Positions 1-6,095 of a stretch of 9,436 nt of DNA are shown piece by piece. Every line of letters starts with the position of its first letter. Position 1 is the first letter of the stretch. The translations under genes and the position numbers were made by a program. This DNA is from an uncultured Clostridia bacterium (GTDB lineage Bacteria; Bacillota; Clostridia; Oscillospirales; CAG-272): contig CAMGRB010000035.1 of the NCBI GenBank assembly GCA_946061315.1, forward strand, positions 1 through 9,436, given 5' to 3'. The notes below the pieces were generated by a model that made no database searches, was not told where the DNA came from, and was given only the letters and a program-made list of their open reading frames with translations.

Positions 1-1
1 G

Positions 2-844
2 GATACGGGGAGCGACACAAAAGACACGAACGTAGCCGACGACACCTCGTCCGACACAAAGACAAGCGACGATATAAAGGACGAAAGCCCCGTCTTTTAC
101 ACCATAATACCGACGGATATGAGTGCAGGGGTGCTTGACAACCAAACGTCGCTTAAAATCGACACGGAAAAATTGACTTTTACAAAGAAAAATTTATCCG
201 ATATTTACGCCGAATACGGCAAAAATGCCCCGGTAGTGTTGATAATTCACTCCCGCGCAAACGAGTGCTACTCCGACGGGGCGCAATATTCCGAAAGCTC
301 CGATTTTTATTCGGACACTAAAAACGTATCGGATATAGGAGAGATAATTTCCTCCGTCCTTACAAGACAGGGGATAAACTGTATTCATATAACGGACAAT
401 TTCGGCGACTCACTCCGCTTATCAAAAGAAAAATATGAAAAAACGCTCTTAGACACCCTTAAAAAATATCCGAGTATATCATACGTCATAGACCTTTCAA
501 GAGATGTAACGATAGACGGAGATATGAGCATGAAAAAGCCCGTTATACAGGTAGGTGATACGTCTTACGCTCAACTTAAAATAACCGTGGGCAGTAATGA
601 AATAACGGAAAACCCGTATTGGTCCGAAAATCTTGCCTTTGCCCTCTTTCTTTCCGAGTATATATCAAAAGACGCAAAAAATCTTATGCGCCCGTGCGTT
701 TTGTCCCGCTTTTCCTTATCACAGCAGTATGCTCCTCTCTCGTTAAGAATAGACGTAGGCTCGTATTCAAATACGTATGAGGAAGCAAGCGCAAGCGGCG
801 AGCTGCTTGCCTATATTCTCGCCTCATACATAACGGGAAAATAA
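2..844 (+). CDS. spoIIP: SpoIIP-family stage II sporulation protein, 5'-truncated by window edge
   Basis: The frame is open from base 2 and ends in TAA at 842-844; the true start lies outside the window. Known for the family: SpoIIP is a membrane-anchored amidase/endopeptidase that works with SpoIID and SpoIIM to thin septal peptidoglycan and drive engulfment. Seen here: a low-complexity Asp/Ser/Thr/Lys linker (2-85), then the domain with LDNQT (134-148), VVLIIHSRANECYSD, a VSDIGEIISSVLTRQGI segment, a YVIDLSRD motif (482-505), an ITVGSNE strand, a WSENLAFAL helix and the C-terminal RIDVGSYSNTYEEA motif. These follow the SpoIIP order closely. Oddity: the usual HTHxxE reads HSRANE, the usual D-I/L-H-RD reads DLSRD (Ser codon 497-499), and the usual EVG reads DVG (Asp codon 752-754), so hydrolase activity is doubtful. 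The N-terminal membrane anchor is not visible. In many Firmicutes gpr lies just upstream, which cannot be checked here. Confidence 0.87.
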   Translation, partial: DTGSDTKDTNVADDTSSDTKTSDDIKDESPVFYTIIPTDMSAGVLDNQTSLKIDTEKLTFTKKNLSDIYAEYGKNAPVVLIIHSRANECYSDGAQYSESSDFYSDTKNVSDIGEIISSVLTRQGINCIHITDNFGDSLRLSKEKYEKTLLDTLKKYPSISYVIDLSRDVTIDGDMSMKKPVIQVGDTSYAQLKITVGSNEITENPYWSENLAFALFLSEYISKDAKNLMRPCVLSRFSLSQQYAPLSLRIDVGSYSNTYEEASASGELLAYILASYITGK

Positions 845-865
845 AGATACGGCTTCTCTTTCAAC

Positions 866-914
866 AAAAAAGTCCTGTGCGATATGATGTTACATACCGT
901 ACAGGACGATTTTT
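866..914. terminator. Bidirectional intrinsic terminator
   Basis: A 10-bp stem (872-881 with 898-907, one G-T pair) has GTCCTGT on the left and ACAGGAC on the right. It is flanked by a run of six A (866-871) and a run of five T (910-914). It lies between the stop of the SpoIIP-like gene and the stop of the converging transporter gene. Read on either strand the stem is followed by a U tract, so it probably ends both transcripts. Confidence 0.85.
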
Positions 915-916
915 AA

Positions 917-1852
917 TTAGTAAAATATCAGTTCAAGCAGTTTGACTATAAGCGGTAGCGTCGCCATTGAGAGAAGCGTACACATTCCCGTTATTACCGC
1001 CGCGCTTTTTTTGGACACGTCGTACATTTCCGCATACATAACGGTTGACGAGGCGGTCGGCAATGCGCTCATTACCGTAAAGAGCGATATAAAGAACACG
1101 TCGAGGTGGCAAACAAACGATAAAAGTGCAACGACAACGGGCATGATTATAAGTTTTATAAAGCAAATATAATACGTTTTCAGGTTCAGGAAAAATTCTT
1201 TAAGGTTCGTATTCGCTATAAGCGCACCCGTCACAAGCATTGAAAGCGGTGTGCAAAGAGCGCCGAGAGTTGAGGTGGCATTTGACAGAAATACGGGAAT
1301 CGGAAGCCTTGTTACGAAAAGAATTATTCCGATAATCGAGGGGACGGTGCCGTAGTTTAAGAGCATTGTCTTTGCGTTTATTTTAATGTCGTCCCTGCCT
1401 CTGCCGAAAATAACTACTCCCCACGACCATATGAATATGTTAAACGATATAATGTAAAAGCCTGCGTAAAATAACCCTTCCGCGCCGAGAAACGATTCTA
1501 TTATGGGGAATCCGACAAATCCGCAATTTGCGAATATGGCGGCAAACTCCGCCACCTTCTTCTCGTCCTCGTTTTTGTATCTGAACACGGAAAAATGTGC
1601 TATAACGGCAATTACCACGTGGACGGCAAGTCCGATTGCTATTACAAGAAGCCCCTTTTTAAGCCGCTCCGTGCTGAACTCCACGTTTATCATAGCGCCT
1701 ATTATCATAAAGGGTTGGGCGATTTTTAAGGTAAGGGTAGATAGTCCCTTCAAGTTGCCGTCGCCGAGAATTTTCGTCTTACCGCCGACAAACCCGACGG
1801 CGAGCAAAACGACGAGCGAGAAAACCGTTGAATAAAAATTTGAGAGATCCAT
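917..1852 (-). CDS. AEC-family transporter (auxin efflux carrier-like permease)
   Basis: A 311-residue integral membrane protein of normal length for the AEC (Mem_trans) family. These are secondary transporters whose bacterial members carry small organic acids or unknown substrates. About ten hydrophobic segments are visible, near residues 8-24, 42-57, 67-87, 101-123, 127-149, 163-182, 195-214, 227-248, 251-272 and 283-309. They form two five-helix halves separated by a charged loop around 150-162. Family-like motifs are the FANCGFVGFP stretch (107-116), a polar break in the fourth helix that matches the conserved G/N-rich substrate region, and SALPTASSTVMYAEMY in the ninth. ATG at 1850-1852 is preceded by GGAG (complement of 1858-1861) five bases away. 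It lies 47 bases downstream of the MecA-like gene but has its own candidate promoter. The substrate cannot be inferred. Confidence 0.93.
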   Translation of the reverse strand: MDLSNFYSTVFSLVVLLAVGFVGGKTKILGDGNLKGLSTLTLKIAQPFMIIGAMINVEFSTERLKKGLLVIAIGLAVHVVIAVIAHFSVFRYKNEDEKKVAEFAAIFANCGFVGFPIIESFLGAEGLFYAGFYIISFNIFIWSWGVVIFGRGRDDIKINAKTMLLNYGTVPSIIGIILFVTRLPIPVFLSNATSTLGALCTPLSMLVTGALIANTNLKEFFLNLKTYYICFIKLIIMPVVVALLSFVCHLDVFFISLFTVMSALPTASSTVMYAEMYDVSKKSAAVITGMCTLLSMATLPLIVKLLELIFY

Positions 1853-1876
1853 TTTTGCTCCGAACTGTTTTTTATG

Positions 1877-1905
1877 ATTCTATCACTTTTTTTATCCTTT
1901 TACAA
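1877..1905 (-). promoter_or_regulatory. Candidate sigma-A promoter for the AEC transporter
   Basis: On the minus strand, TTGTAA (complement of 1900-1905), a 17-base spacer and TAGAAT (complement of 1877-1882) with a TGA extension just before the -10 box (1883-1885) form a good extended -10 promoter. The -35 box overlaps the TAA stop of the upstream MecA-like gene. Predicted transcription starts near 1870, giving a leader of about 18 bases. No terminator separates the two genes, so readthrough from upstream is also possible. Confidence 0.6.
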
Positions 1906-2484
1906 TAGATTTGACAAAATTTTTACTCCGTTTTTCTTACATATACATTCGCAATGCTCTTTTATGTATGAAAGCGCTACGCTTTTCATCTGCTTTGCGT
2001 ATTCTCCTATAAATGCGTATCTTAATTCCTTGGGATATATATCGTCGAGTACGAGATAATACTCTCCCCTCCTTGAGTCGTGATACACGCTGCTCCTGCC
2101 CGTATATCCTATACTCTCCATGCGTGCGCTTACCGAGAGAAGATTTTCGAGATTTTCAAACCGATACAGCGACGGGGATATTAAATTTTTGCTCCTTTTG
2201 TTATCAAGTGAAATAGTTTTGTCCTTATACGTAACGCCCACCTCCAAGCGACTGATAAATATTTCACATCCCCCGTCCCTTGACTGATACATCTGTACGA
2301 GTACCTTACCCGAGCCGAACTCAAAGCCTATCTTTTCCTTTGCTCCCGCAAAGATTTTTTGAAATATTTTTGCCGTTTCCTCGTCGTCGCCGTAAGCGTC
2401 CTCCGAGTCAAGACCGTACCTTATTGCCTCCTCGGCGTTAAGCATTATTTTAAGAGCGTCGTCCCCTATCTTTATTATCTCCAC
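1900..2484 (-). CDS. mecA: MecA-like adaptor protein for ClpC
   Basis: A 194-residue protein with the MecA/YpbH two-part plan. Known for the family: the N-terminal domain recruits substrates (ComK in Bacillus) and the C-terminal domain binds and activates ClpC for proteolysis by ClpCP. Seen here: an N-terminal domain (1-82) with VEIIKIGDDALKIML, the GLDSEDAYGDD helix start and the LVQMYQSRDGGCEIFISRLE strand pair. A polar linker follows (about 83-105), then a C-terminal domain (106-194) with YRFENLENLL, EYYLVLDD and the terminal SYIKEHCECICKKNG helix, which resembles the EHGKxI region of MecA. GTG at 2484-2482 is chosen because a strong AGAGGTGA site sits just before it and the promoter lies inside any longer reading. 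Divergence is considerable and substrates are unknown. It could equally be called a generic MecA-family adaptor. Confidence 0.8.
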   Translation of the reverse strand: MEIIKIGDDALKIMLNAEEAIRYGLDSEDAYGDDEETAKIFQKIFAGAKEKIGFEFGSGKVLVQMYQSRDGGCEIFISRLEVGVTYKDKTISLDNKRSKNLISPSLYRFENLENLLSVSARMESIGYTGRSSVYHDSRRGEYYLVLDDIYPKELRYAFIGEYAKQMKSVALSYIKEHCECICKKNGVKILSNLL

Positions 2485-2488
2485 ACCA

Positions 2489-2496
2489 TCACCTCT
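2489..2496 (-). promoter_or_regulatory. Ribosome binding site fixing the GTG start of mecA
   Basis: AGAGGTGA (complement of 2489-2496) lies four bases before the GTG at 2484-2482. The frame stays open upstream to a TTG at 2535, but that codon has no such site and falls in the -35 box of the promoter. Confidence 0.8.
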
Positions 2497-2505
2497 TACT
2501 TTATT

Positions 2506-2535
2506 ATTATATAGGGCTTCCCCCTTTTTGTGCAA
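2506..2535 (-). promoter_or_regulatory. Candidate sigma-A promoter for mecA
   Basis: On the minus strand, TTGCAC (complement of 2530-2535), an 18-base spacer and a perfect TATAAT (complement of 2506-2511). Transcription would start near 2499, giving a very short leader that holds little besides the ribosome binding site. The -35 box is weak (three of six consensus bases). Confidence 0.6.
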
Positions 2536-2611
2536 GCGGCAATATTTGCCTCATATGCCCGAAAGCCCCTTATCCCCGCCCTTTTTTCAAATATTAAGAA
2601 TTAGAAGCATT

Positions 2612-2629
2612 TTTTACTTGGCAGTAAAA
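2612..2629. repeat. 7-bp inverted repeat in the divergent intergenic region
   Basis: TTTTACT (2612-2618) and AGTAAAA (2623-2629) are separated by TGGC. The repeat sits about 20 bases upstream of the -35 box of the SLH-protein promoter. It could be an operator half-site pair, but in an AT-rich spacer it may be chance. Confidence 0.35.
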
Positions 2630-2648
2630 TATATTGTACTGAACGAGA

Positions 2649-2678
2649 TTGCACCGATTTTCAGTTGCGTCATATAAT
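2649..2678 (+). promoter_or_regulatory. Candidate sigma-A promoter for the SLH protein
   Basis: TTGCAC (2649-2654), an 18-base spacer and a perfect TATAAT (2673-2678). Transcription would begin near 2685, giving a leader of about 55 bases. The hexamers and spacing are the same as in the divergent mecA promoter. Confidence 0.6.
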
Positions 2679-2739
2679 GATTGATTATTATACGGCGTAA
2701 GGATACGTGCAAGACGGAATACAGAAATGGAGATAAGAT

Positions 2740-4017
2740 ATGAAAAAGTTTATTTTGTTCGCCGTAATTCTCACCTTTGCGCTCTGCCTTTGTATAAGTG
2801 CAAGCGATAAACTGTCGCCTGCGCTTGACGTTTTGGCAGAGGAAAATGAAATGATAAAAACAGGAATAGTTTATAACGGGGAGATATGCTTTGACAAGTC
2901 CGATTTTGACATCTCGACCGGTATCACGGTAAAATCAATAACCGTTGCCGCCCTGCCCGATCAAAGCGCGGGAAAGCTTATGCTCGGCAATTTGTACGTA
3001 GTTGAAAATCAGGTTATATACCGTGACGACCTCTCGTCGCTCAAATTCATTCCGTCGGGAACGGATGAGTCGGTATCAAGCTTCTCGTTTTCCGTAAACG
3101 ACTCCGCTTATAACATAAAGTGCTCCTTAAAGACGGTAAAGAGCGTAAACTTCTCGCCCGTCGGTGCAAACGGAGCAAGTATAGAAACGTGGACGCAAAA
3201 GAATATTTCCGTATTCGGCTCCTTAAACGGCTACGACCCCGAGGGTGACGAGTTGAAATTCGAGATAGTTTCATACCCCAAAAAAGGTATCGTAGAGATC
3301 TCCAACGAAAAGACGGGAGATTACAAATACACGCCGTACGAGGGCGCAAAGGGTAAGGACGCATTTTCTTACAGAGTGCGCGATTCCTATGGTAACTACT
3401 CCGAAACGTGCACGGTAAACGTAAGGATACAAAAGCTTAAAACCACGCTCGTATTTTCCGATATGGACGGGAGCAAAGCCTTAAACGCCGCCCTTATAGT
3501 GACCGACGGAAAGTTTATGGATTATACGGTAAACAAGGACGGCACAGTATCATTTAATCCCGACGAAAAGATAACCAAGGAGGAGTTTGTTGCGCTCATA
3601 ATGAACGCGCTCGGGGCAAAGGACGTACCGACCCTTGAAAAGACGCGCTTTGCGGACGACGAAAAAATTTCTCCCGAATACAAGGGATATGCGGAGAGCG
3701 CATTCGTTCTCGGAATAGTTAAGGGGACAACGAAAACGGACGGCGTATATTTTAACCCGAAGGACGAGGTAACCGTGGCGGAGGCGGCGGTTATGATAAA
3801 CAGTATAATAGGTGCAAAGAGCAAGTCCTCATCGACAACCTTTGCGGACGAAGAAGATATTCCCGAATGGGCAAAGAGCGACCTTGTGTCGCTTAACGAA
3901 CTCGGAATAATAGAAAAGAGCGACGGAAAAATAAATCCCAACTCCACGCTCAACCGTGCGCAGACGGCGCAGATAATAATGTCGCTCCTCGACGGCAGAG
4001 GAAAGCTCGGAAGATAG
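2740..4017 (+). CDS. Secreted cadherin/Ig-like and SLH-domain surface protein
   Basis: A 425-residue exported protein. Residues 1-21 form a Sec signal peptide: a lysine pair, a hydrophobic core and a likely cut after Ala21. Two cadherin/Ig-like beta domains follow. The first (about 55-130) has the pattern 'ITVAALPDQSAGKLMLGN ... FIPSG ... SFSFSVND'. The second (about 137-230) has YDPEGDELKFEIVSYPKKG and DAFSYRVRDSYGN. The C-terminus holds three SLH repeats, about 238-292, 303-358 and 367-418, with FADDE, GIVKGT and FNPKDEVT signatures. Known for the family: SLH triplets bind pyruvylated secondary cell-wall polymer, so the protein probably sits on the cell surface. The usual TRAE motif is degenerate: TKEE, TVAE and NRAQ. 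ATG has GGAG (2729-2732) seven bases upstream. The gene is transcribed alone, with its own promoter and terminator. Its binding partner or substrate is unknown. Confidence 0.88.
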   Translation: MKKFILFAVILTFALCLCISASDKLSPALDVLAEENEMIKTGIVYNGEICFDKSDFDISTGITVKSITVAALPDQSAGKLMLGNLYVVENQVIYRDDLSSLKFIPSGTDESVSSFSFSVNDSAYNIKCSLKTVKSVNFSPVGANGASIETWTQKNISVFGSLNGYDPEGDELKFEIVSYPKKGIVEISNEKTGDYKYTPYEGAKGKDAFSYRVRDSYGNYSETCTVNVRIQKLKTTLVFSDMDGSKALNAALIVTDGKFMDYTVNKDGTVSFNPDEKITKEEFVALIMNALGAKDVPTLEKTRFADDEKISPEYKGYAESAFVLGIVKGTTKTDGVYFNPKDEVTVAEAAVMINSIIGAKSKSSSTTFADEEDIPEWAKSDLVSLNELGIIEKSDGKINPNSTLNRAQTAQIIMSLLDGRGKLGR

Positions 4018-4048
4018 CCTTTTATAAAGCAAAGTCAACTCCTGCAAT

Positions 4049-4082
4049 ACAAAAAATCCCGACACGTGTCGGGATTTTTTGT
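4049..4082. terminator. Perfectly palindromic bidirectional terminator
   Basis: A 34-base perfect palindrome centred between 4065 and 4066. The GC core is TCCCGACAC paired with GTGTCGGGA, flanked by six A (4051-4056) and six T (4075-4080). It lies between the convergent SLH-protein and rqcH genes and gives a hairpin followed by a U tract on both strands. Confidence 0.92.
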
Positions 4083-4116
4083 GTTATAAGTGTTTTTTGA
4101 AGCGATTTTCACATAG

Positions 4117-4145
4117 TAAACGGTTTCCGTAAAGTCAGCCGTTTA
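4117..4145. repeat. 7-bp inverted repeat at the rqcH stop codon
   Basis: TAAACGG (4117-4123) and CCGTTTA (4139-4145) pair perfectly around a 15-base loop. The right arm contains the rqcH stop codon (complement of 4143-4145). A smaller alternative hairpin, ACGG-TTT-CCGT, lies at 4120-4130. No T run follows, so it is not a terminator by itself. It may protect the 3' end of the rqcH message or be chance. Confidence 0.4.
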
Positions 4146-5891
4146 TTTGACTTGCATCTTTTTGATCTTTTCTTCGTCGGGTGTGACGTAAGCAGTCCAA
4201 TTTGACGTATAAATAACAAACCCGGGCTTTGAGGACGAAGGCTTTTTTACGTTTTTGACCTTTGTGTAGTCAACCGCTATATTGTTGCCCTCCGCCTTGG
4301 AGTAAAATGCCGCAACCTCTGCAGCCTCGGTAAAATCACGCTCCGAGGGCTCTTTATCCCCGCTTTGCATTAAAACGTGGGATCCGGGCATATTCTTTAC
4401 GTGGAACCACCAATCCTTTTTGTCGGCAAGCTTTGTCGTTATATAGTCGTTTTGAGTGTTGTTTTTGCCGCAGAGCAAGGTATATCCCCCGCCTGTTATG
4501 AATTTAAGAGGATGTGGGGTGCCCGTTTTGACGGCGGTATAGTTTTTCATTCTCGAAGCGTAACCGCTGTGGAAAAGCTCCTCCCTTATCTGTGCAAGGT
4601 CTGTTTCTCCGTCCGCGCGGGTCAGGGCGTCAAACACCGTAGATATATACTCAAGCTCGTTTTTTGAAAGCTCTATCTGCTTTGCAAGCTCCGCCTTTGC
4701 CTTTTTTAGCTTGGCGTACTTTTTGTAGTACCTCTGGGCATTTTGTGCGGGGGTGAGCCTTGTATCGAGCTCTATTACCTTCTCGCTCATATTTTCGTCG
4801 GAGTAGTCTATTGCCTTTACAAACGGTGCGCCCTTTTTTATCGCGTAAATATTGGAGGTTATGAGGTCGCCCTTGCTTCTGTACTCCTCGGCGCTGTCAC
4901 ATTCTTTAAGTTCAAGCGTCTGTGCGGCTATCTTTTTTGTTATTCTCGACTCCGCATTTGTAAGTAGCCTTAAAATATCGGAGGATTTTTGCCTTATGCG
5001 CTCCGCTTTGCTCTTTTTTGAAAAGTAAGTGTCTATAAGCTCCGAAAACGATTTTTTGTTCTCGTTTGCGTAGCCTGTGCCGAAATAGTGAAGCGGAATA
5101 TACGAATACTCAACGGGGTTTGAGCTTTCGTCAAGTACAAGATACGGGTAGAGCGAATTTGATTTAAGACCGTCTACAATTTTGAAAAATTCCTCGATAA
5201 GTGTCGGAATTTTAACGTTTTCGAGTGTGGTATCAATATCTCCCGAGGCAAGATAAGTCAATTCTCTTGCGGTTGAAATTGCAATTCCCGCAAAGGCGGA
5301 TGATATAAATTTGTCGCACCTTGTGCCCGAAGGAGCGTTTTTTACGGCGGTTTCAAAATCTTCTTTCGTTACGCTTAACGTGTCGAGCTTATCCTGCTTC
5401 GGCGGCAGCTCGTACTTTACGCCGGGGATAAGCTGGCGTGCGGAATTGGCAGAGATGTCGACGGGTCTTAAAAGCGCGATTATTTTGTGCTCCGAATCGG
5501 CGAGAATTATATTGCTGTACTTACCCATTATCTCGCAAATGAGATACTTCTTTGACTTATATCCCATCTCGTCGTATGCGTCAAATTCAAGCTCGCACAC
5601 GCGCTCGAAGCCCATCTGACGTGCACCCGTCATTTTTGCGCCCGCAAGATGCTTTCTTAAAAGCATACAGAGCATCGGCGCTTTTGCGGGATTTTCCGCC
5701 TGCGTTTCGGTTATATTTATCCTCGGACAGTTGCTACCTCCGTTTATGAGGAGCTTTTCGTTGATGTTTTGCGTTCTTATGAGAAGCACTATTTCGTCCG
5801 ATGCCGGTTGGTATATCTTATCTATCCTGCAGGGTGCAAGAGAGTTTATTTCCTCGGTGACGCACCTTAACATACCTGCGTCAAAAGCCAT
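4143..5891 (-). CDS. rqcH: RqcH, NFACT-family ribosome quality control factor (Rqc2 homolog)
   Basis: A 582-residue full-length NFACT protein, formerly annotated as fibronectin-binding FbpA/YloA. Known for the family: RqcH binds stalled 50S subunits holding peptidyl-tRNA and recruits tRNA-Ala to add C-terminal alanine tails that mark the chain for degradation. Seen here: an NFACT-N domain with MAFDAGML at the start, IDKIYQPASDEIVLLIR (23-39), CEIMGKYSNIIL (119-130) and LRPVD (141-145). A helix-hairpin-helix region follows (about 180-240), then a long coiled coil (about 283-440), then the NFACT-R domain with LLCGKNNTQNDYITTKLA and WWFHVKNMPGSHV (494-506). The functionally key DR motif reads Glu96-Arg97. 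ATG at 5891-5889 is preferred over an upstream GTG (5900) that lies within the AGGTGAT ribosome binding site. The gene is divergent from lon with its own strong promoter. Confidence 0.96.
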   Translation of the reverse strand: MAFDAGMLRCVTEEINSLAPCRIDKIYQPASDEIVLLIRTQNINEKLLINGGSNCPRINITETQAENPAKAPMLCMLLRKHLAGAKMTGARQMGFERVCELEFDAYDEMGYKSKKYLICEIMGKYSNIILADSEHKIIALLRPVDISANSARQLIPGVKYELPPKQDKLDTLSVTKEDFETAVKNAPSGTRCDKFISSAFAGIAISTARELTYLASGDIDTTLENVKIPTLIEEFFKIVDGLKSNSLYPYLVLDESSNPVEYSYIPLHYFGTGYANENKKSFSELIDTYFSKKSKAERIRQKSSDILRLLTNAESRITKKIAAQTLELKECDSAEEYRSKGDLITSNIYAIKKGAPFVKAIDYSDENMSEKVIELDTRLTPAQNAQRYYKKYAKLKKAKAELAKQIELSKNELEYISTVFDALTRADGETDLAQIREELFHSGYASRMKNYTAVKTGTPHPLKFITGGGYTLLCGKNNTQNDYITTKLADKKDWWFHVKNMPGSHVLMQSGDKEPSERDFTEAAEVAAFYSKAEGNNIAVDYTKVKNVKKPSSSKPGFVIYTSNWTAYVTPDEEKIKKMQVK

Positions 5892-5895
5892 TTTT

Positions 5896-5902
5896 ATCAC
5901 CT
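5896..5902 (-). promoter_or_regulatory. Ribosome binding site deciding the rqcH start
   Basis: AGGTGAT (complement of 5896-5902) lies four bases before ATG 5891-5889. The in-frame GTG at 5900-5898 is part of this site, so the shorter protein starting MAFDAG, which is also the family's usual N-terminus, is the better reading. Confidence 0.85.
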
Positions 5903-5946
5903 GCGCAATCTCGTTTCAAATAGGCATAAAGAGCCTCTTGCTTACA

Positions 5947-5975
5947 ATTCTACTACAAAATTCTTCTCAAGTCAA
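5947..5975 (-). promoter_or_regulatory. Strong sigma-A promoter for rqcH
   Basis: On the minus strand, TTGACT (complement of 5970-5975), a 17-base spacer and TAGAAT (complement of 5947-5952). Each hexamer matches the consensus at five of six positions. Transcription would start near 5940, giving a leader of about 50 bases. AT-rich sequence directly upstream may act as an UP element. Confidence 0.8.
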
Positions 5976-6003
5976 ATATTTTTCGGTATATTTATAAAAA
6001 TAT
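5976..6003. repeat. AT-rich inverted repeat between divergent rqcH and lon promoters
   Basis: ATATTTTT (5976-5983) and AAAAATAT (5996-6003) form a perfect 8-bp inverted repeat with a 12-base centre. It begins right after the rqcH -35 box (5970-5975) and ends one base before the candidate lon -35 box (6005-6010). It may be a shared operator or a back-to-back pair of UP elements. Confidence 0.5.
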
Positions 6004-6004
6004 A

Positions 6005-6033
6005 TAGAAATCGCGCGCGTTTTGTGCTATAAT
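6005..6033 (+). promoter_or_regulatory. Extended -10 sigma-A promoter for lon
   Basis: A perfect TATAAT (6028-6033) preceded by TGC (6025-6027), an extended -10 signature, with a weak TAGAAA -35 box (6005-6010) at 17-base spacing. Transcription would start near 6040. No CIRCE element or paired CtsR heptads are visible. Confidence 0.75.
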
Positions 6034-6042
6034 TACTTTTAA

Positions 6043-6081
6043 GACGGCTCACAATGCTTGCAAATTCCCCGTGGCGCCGTC
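6043..6081 (+). promoter_or_regulatory. Possible 5'-leader hairpin of the lon mRNA
   Basis: GACGGC (6043-6048) and GCCGTC (6076-6081) are perfectly complementary. The left arm falls at the predicted 5' end of the transcript and the right arm lies just before the ribosome binding site (6083-6090). The 27-base loop contains an in-frame ATG (6054) without a ribosome binding site. The stem is only 6 bp, so a regulatory role is unproven. Confidence 0.35.
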
Positions 6082-6082
6082 A

Positions 6083-6090
6083 GGAAAGGA
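6083..6090 (+). promoter_or_regulatory. Ribosome binding site deciding the lon start
   Basis: GGAAAGGA lies five bases before ATG 6096. The in-frame ATG at 6054 has no purine-rich site upstream and lies very close to the predicted transcription start, so 6096 is the preferred start. Confidence 0.75.
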
Positions 6091-6095
6091 TACAT

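Noticed and set aside
1503..1835. A 110-codon open frame on the plus strand opposite the AEC transporter.
   Set aside because: It mirrors the transporter's membrane helices and has no clear ribosome binding site or family signature.
2485..2535. A longer MecA-like protein starting at TTG 2535.
   Set aside because: The added codons overlap the -35 and -10 boxes and the ribosome binding site that serve the GTG at 2484.
3522..3953. A 143-codon open frame on the minus strand inside the SLH protein gene.
   Set aside because: It lies fully antisense to a well-supported gene with recognisable domains, shows no family resemblance, and is explained by the codon choice of the sense gene.
5941..6053. 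A CtsR or HrcA (CIRCE) heat-shock operator upstream of lon.
   Set aside because: Only one AGTCAAA heptad is present (5970-5976), overlapping the rqcH -35 box, without the required second direct copy. No TTAGCACTC/GAGTGCTAA pair is present.
6054..6095. A longer N-terminus for Lon starting at ATG 6054.
   Set aside because: There is no ribosome binding site upstream, it starts only about 14 bases after the predicted transcription start, and a good site precedes ATG 6096.
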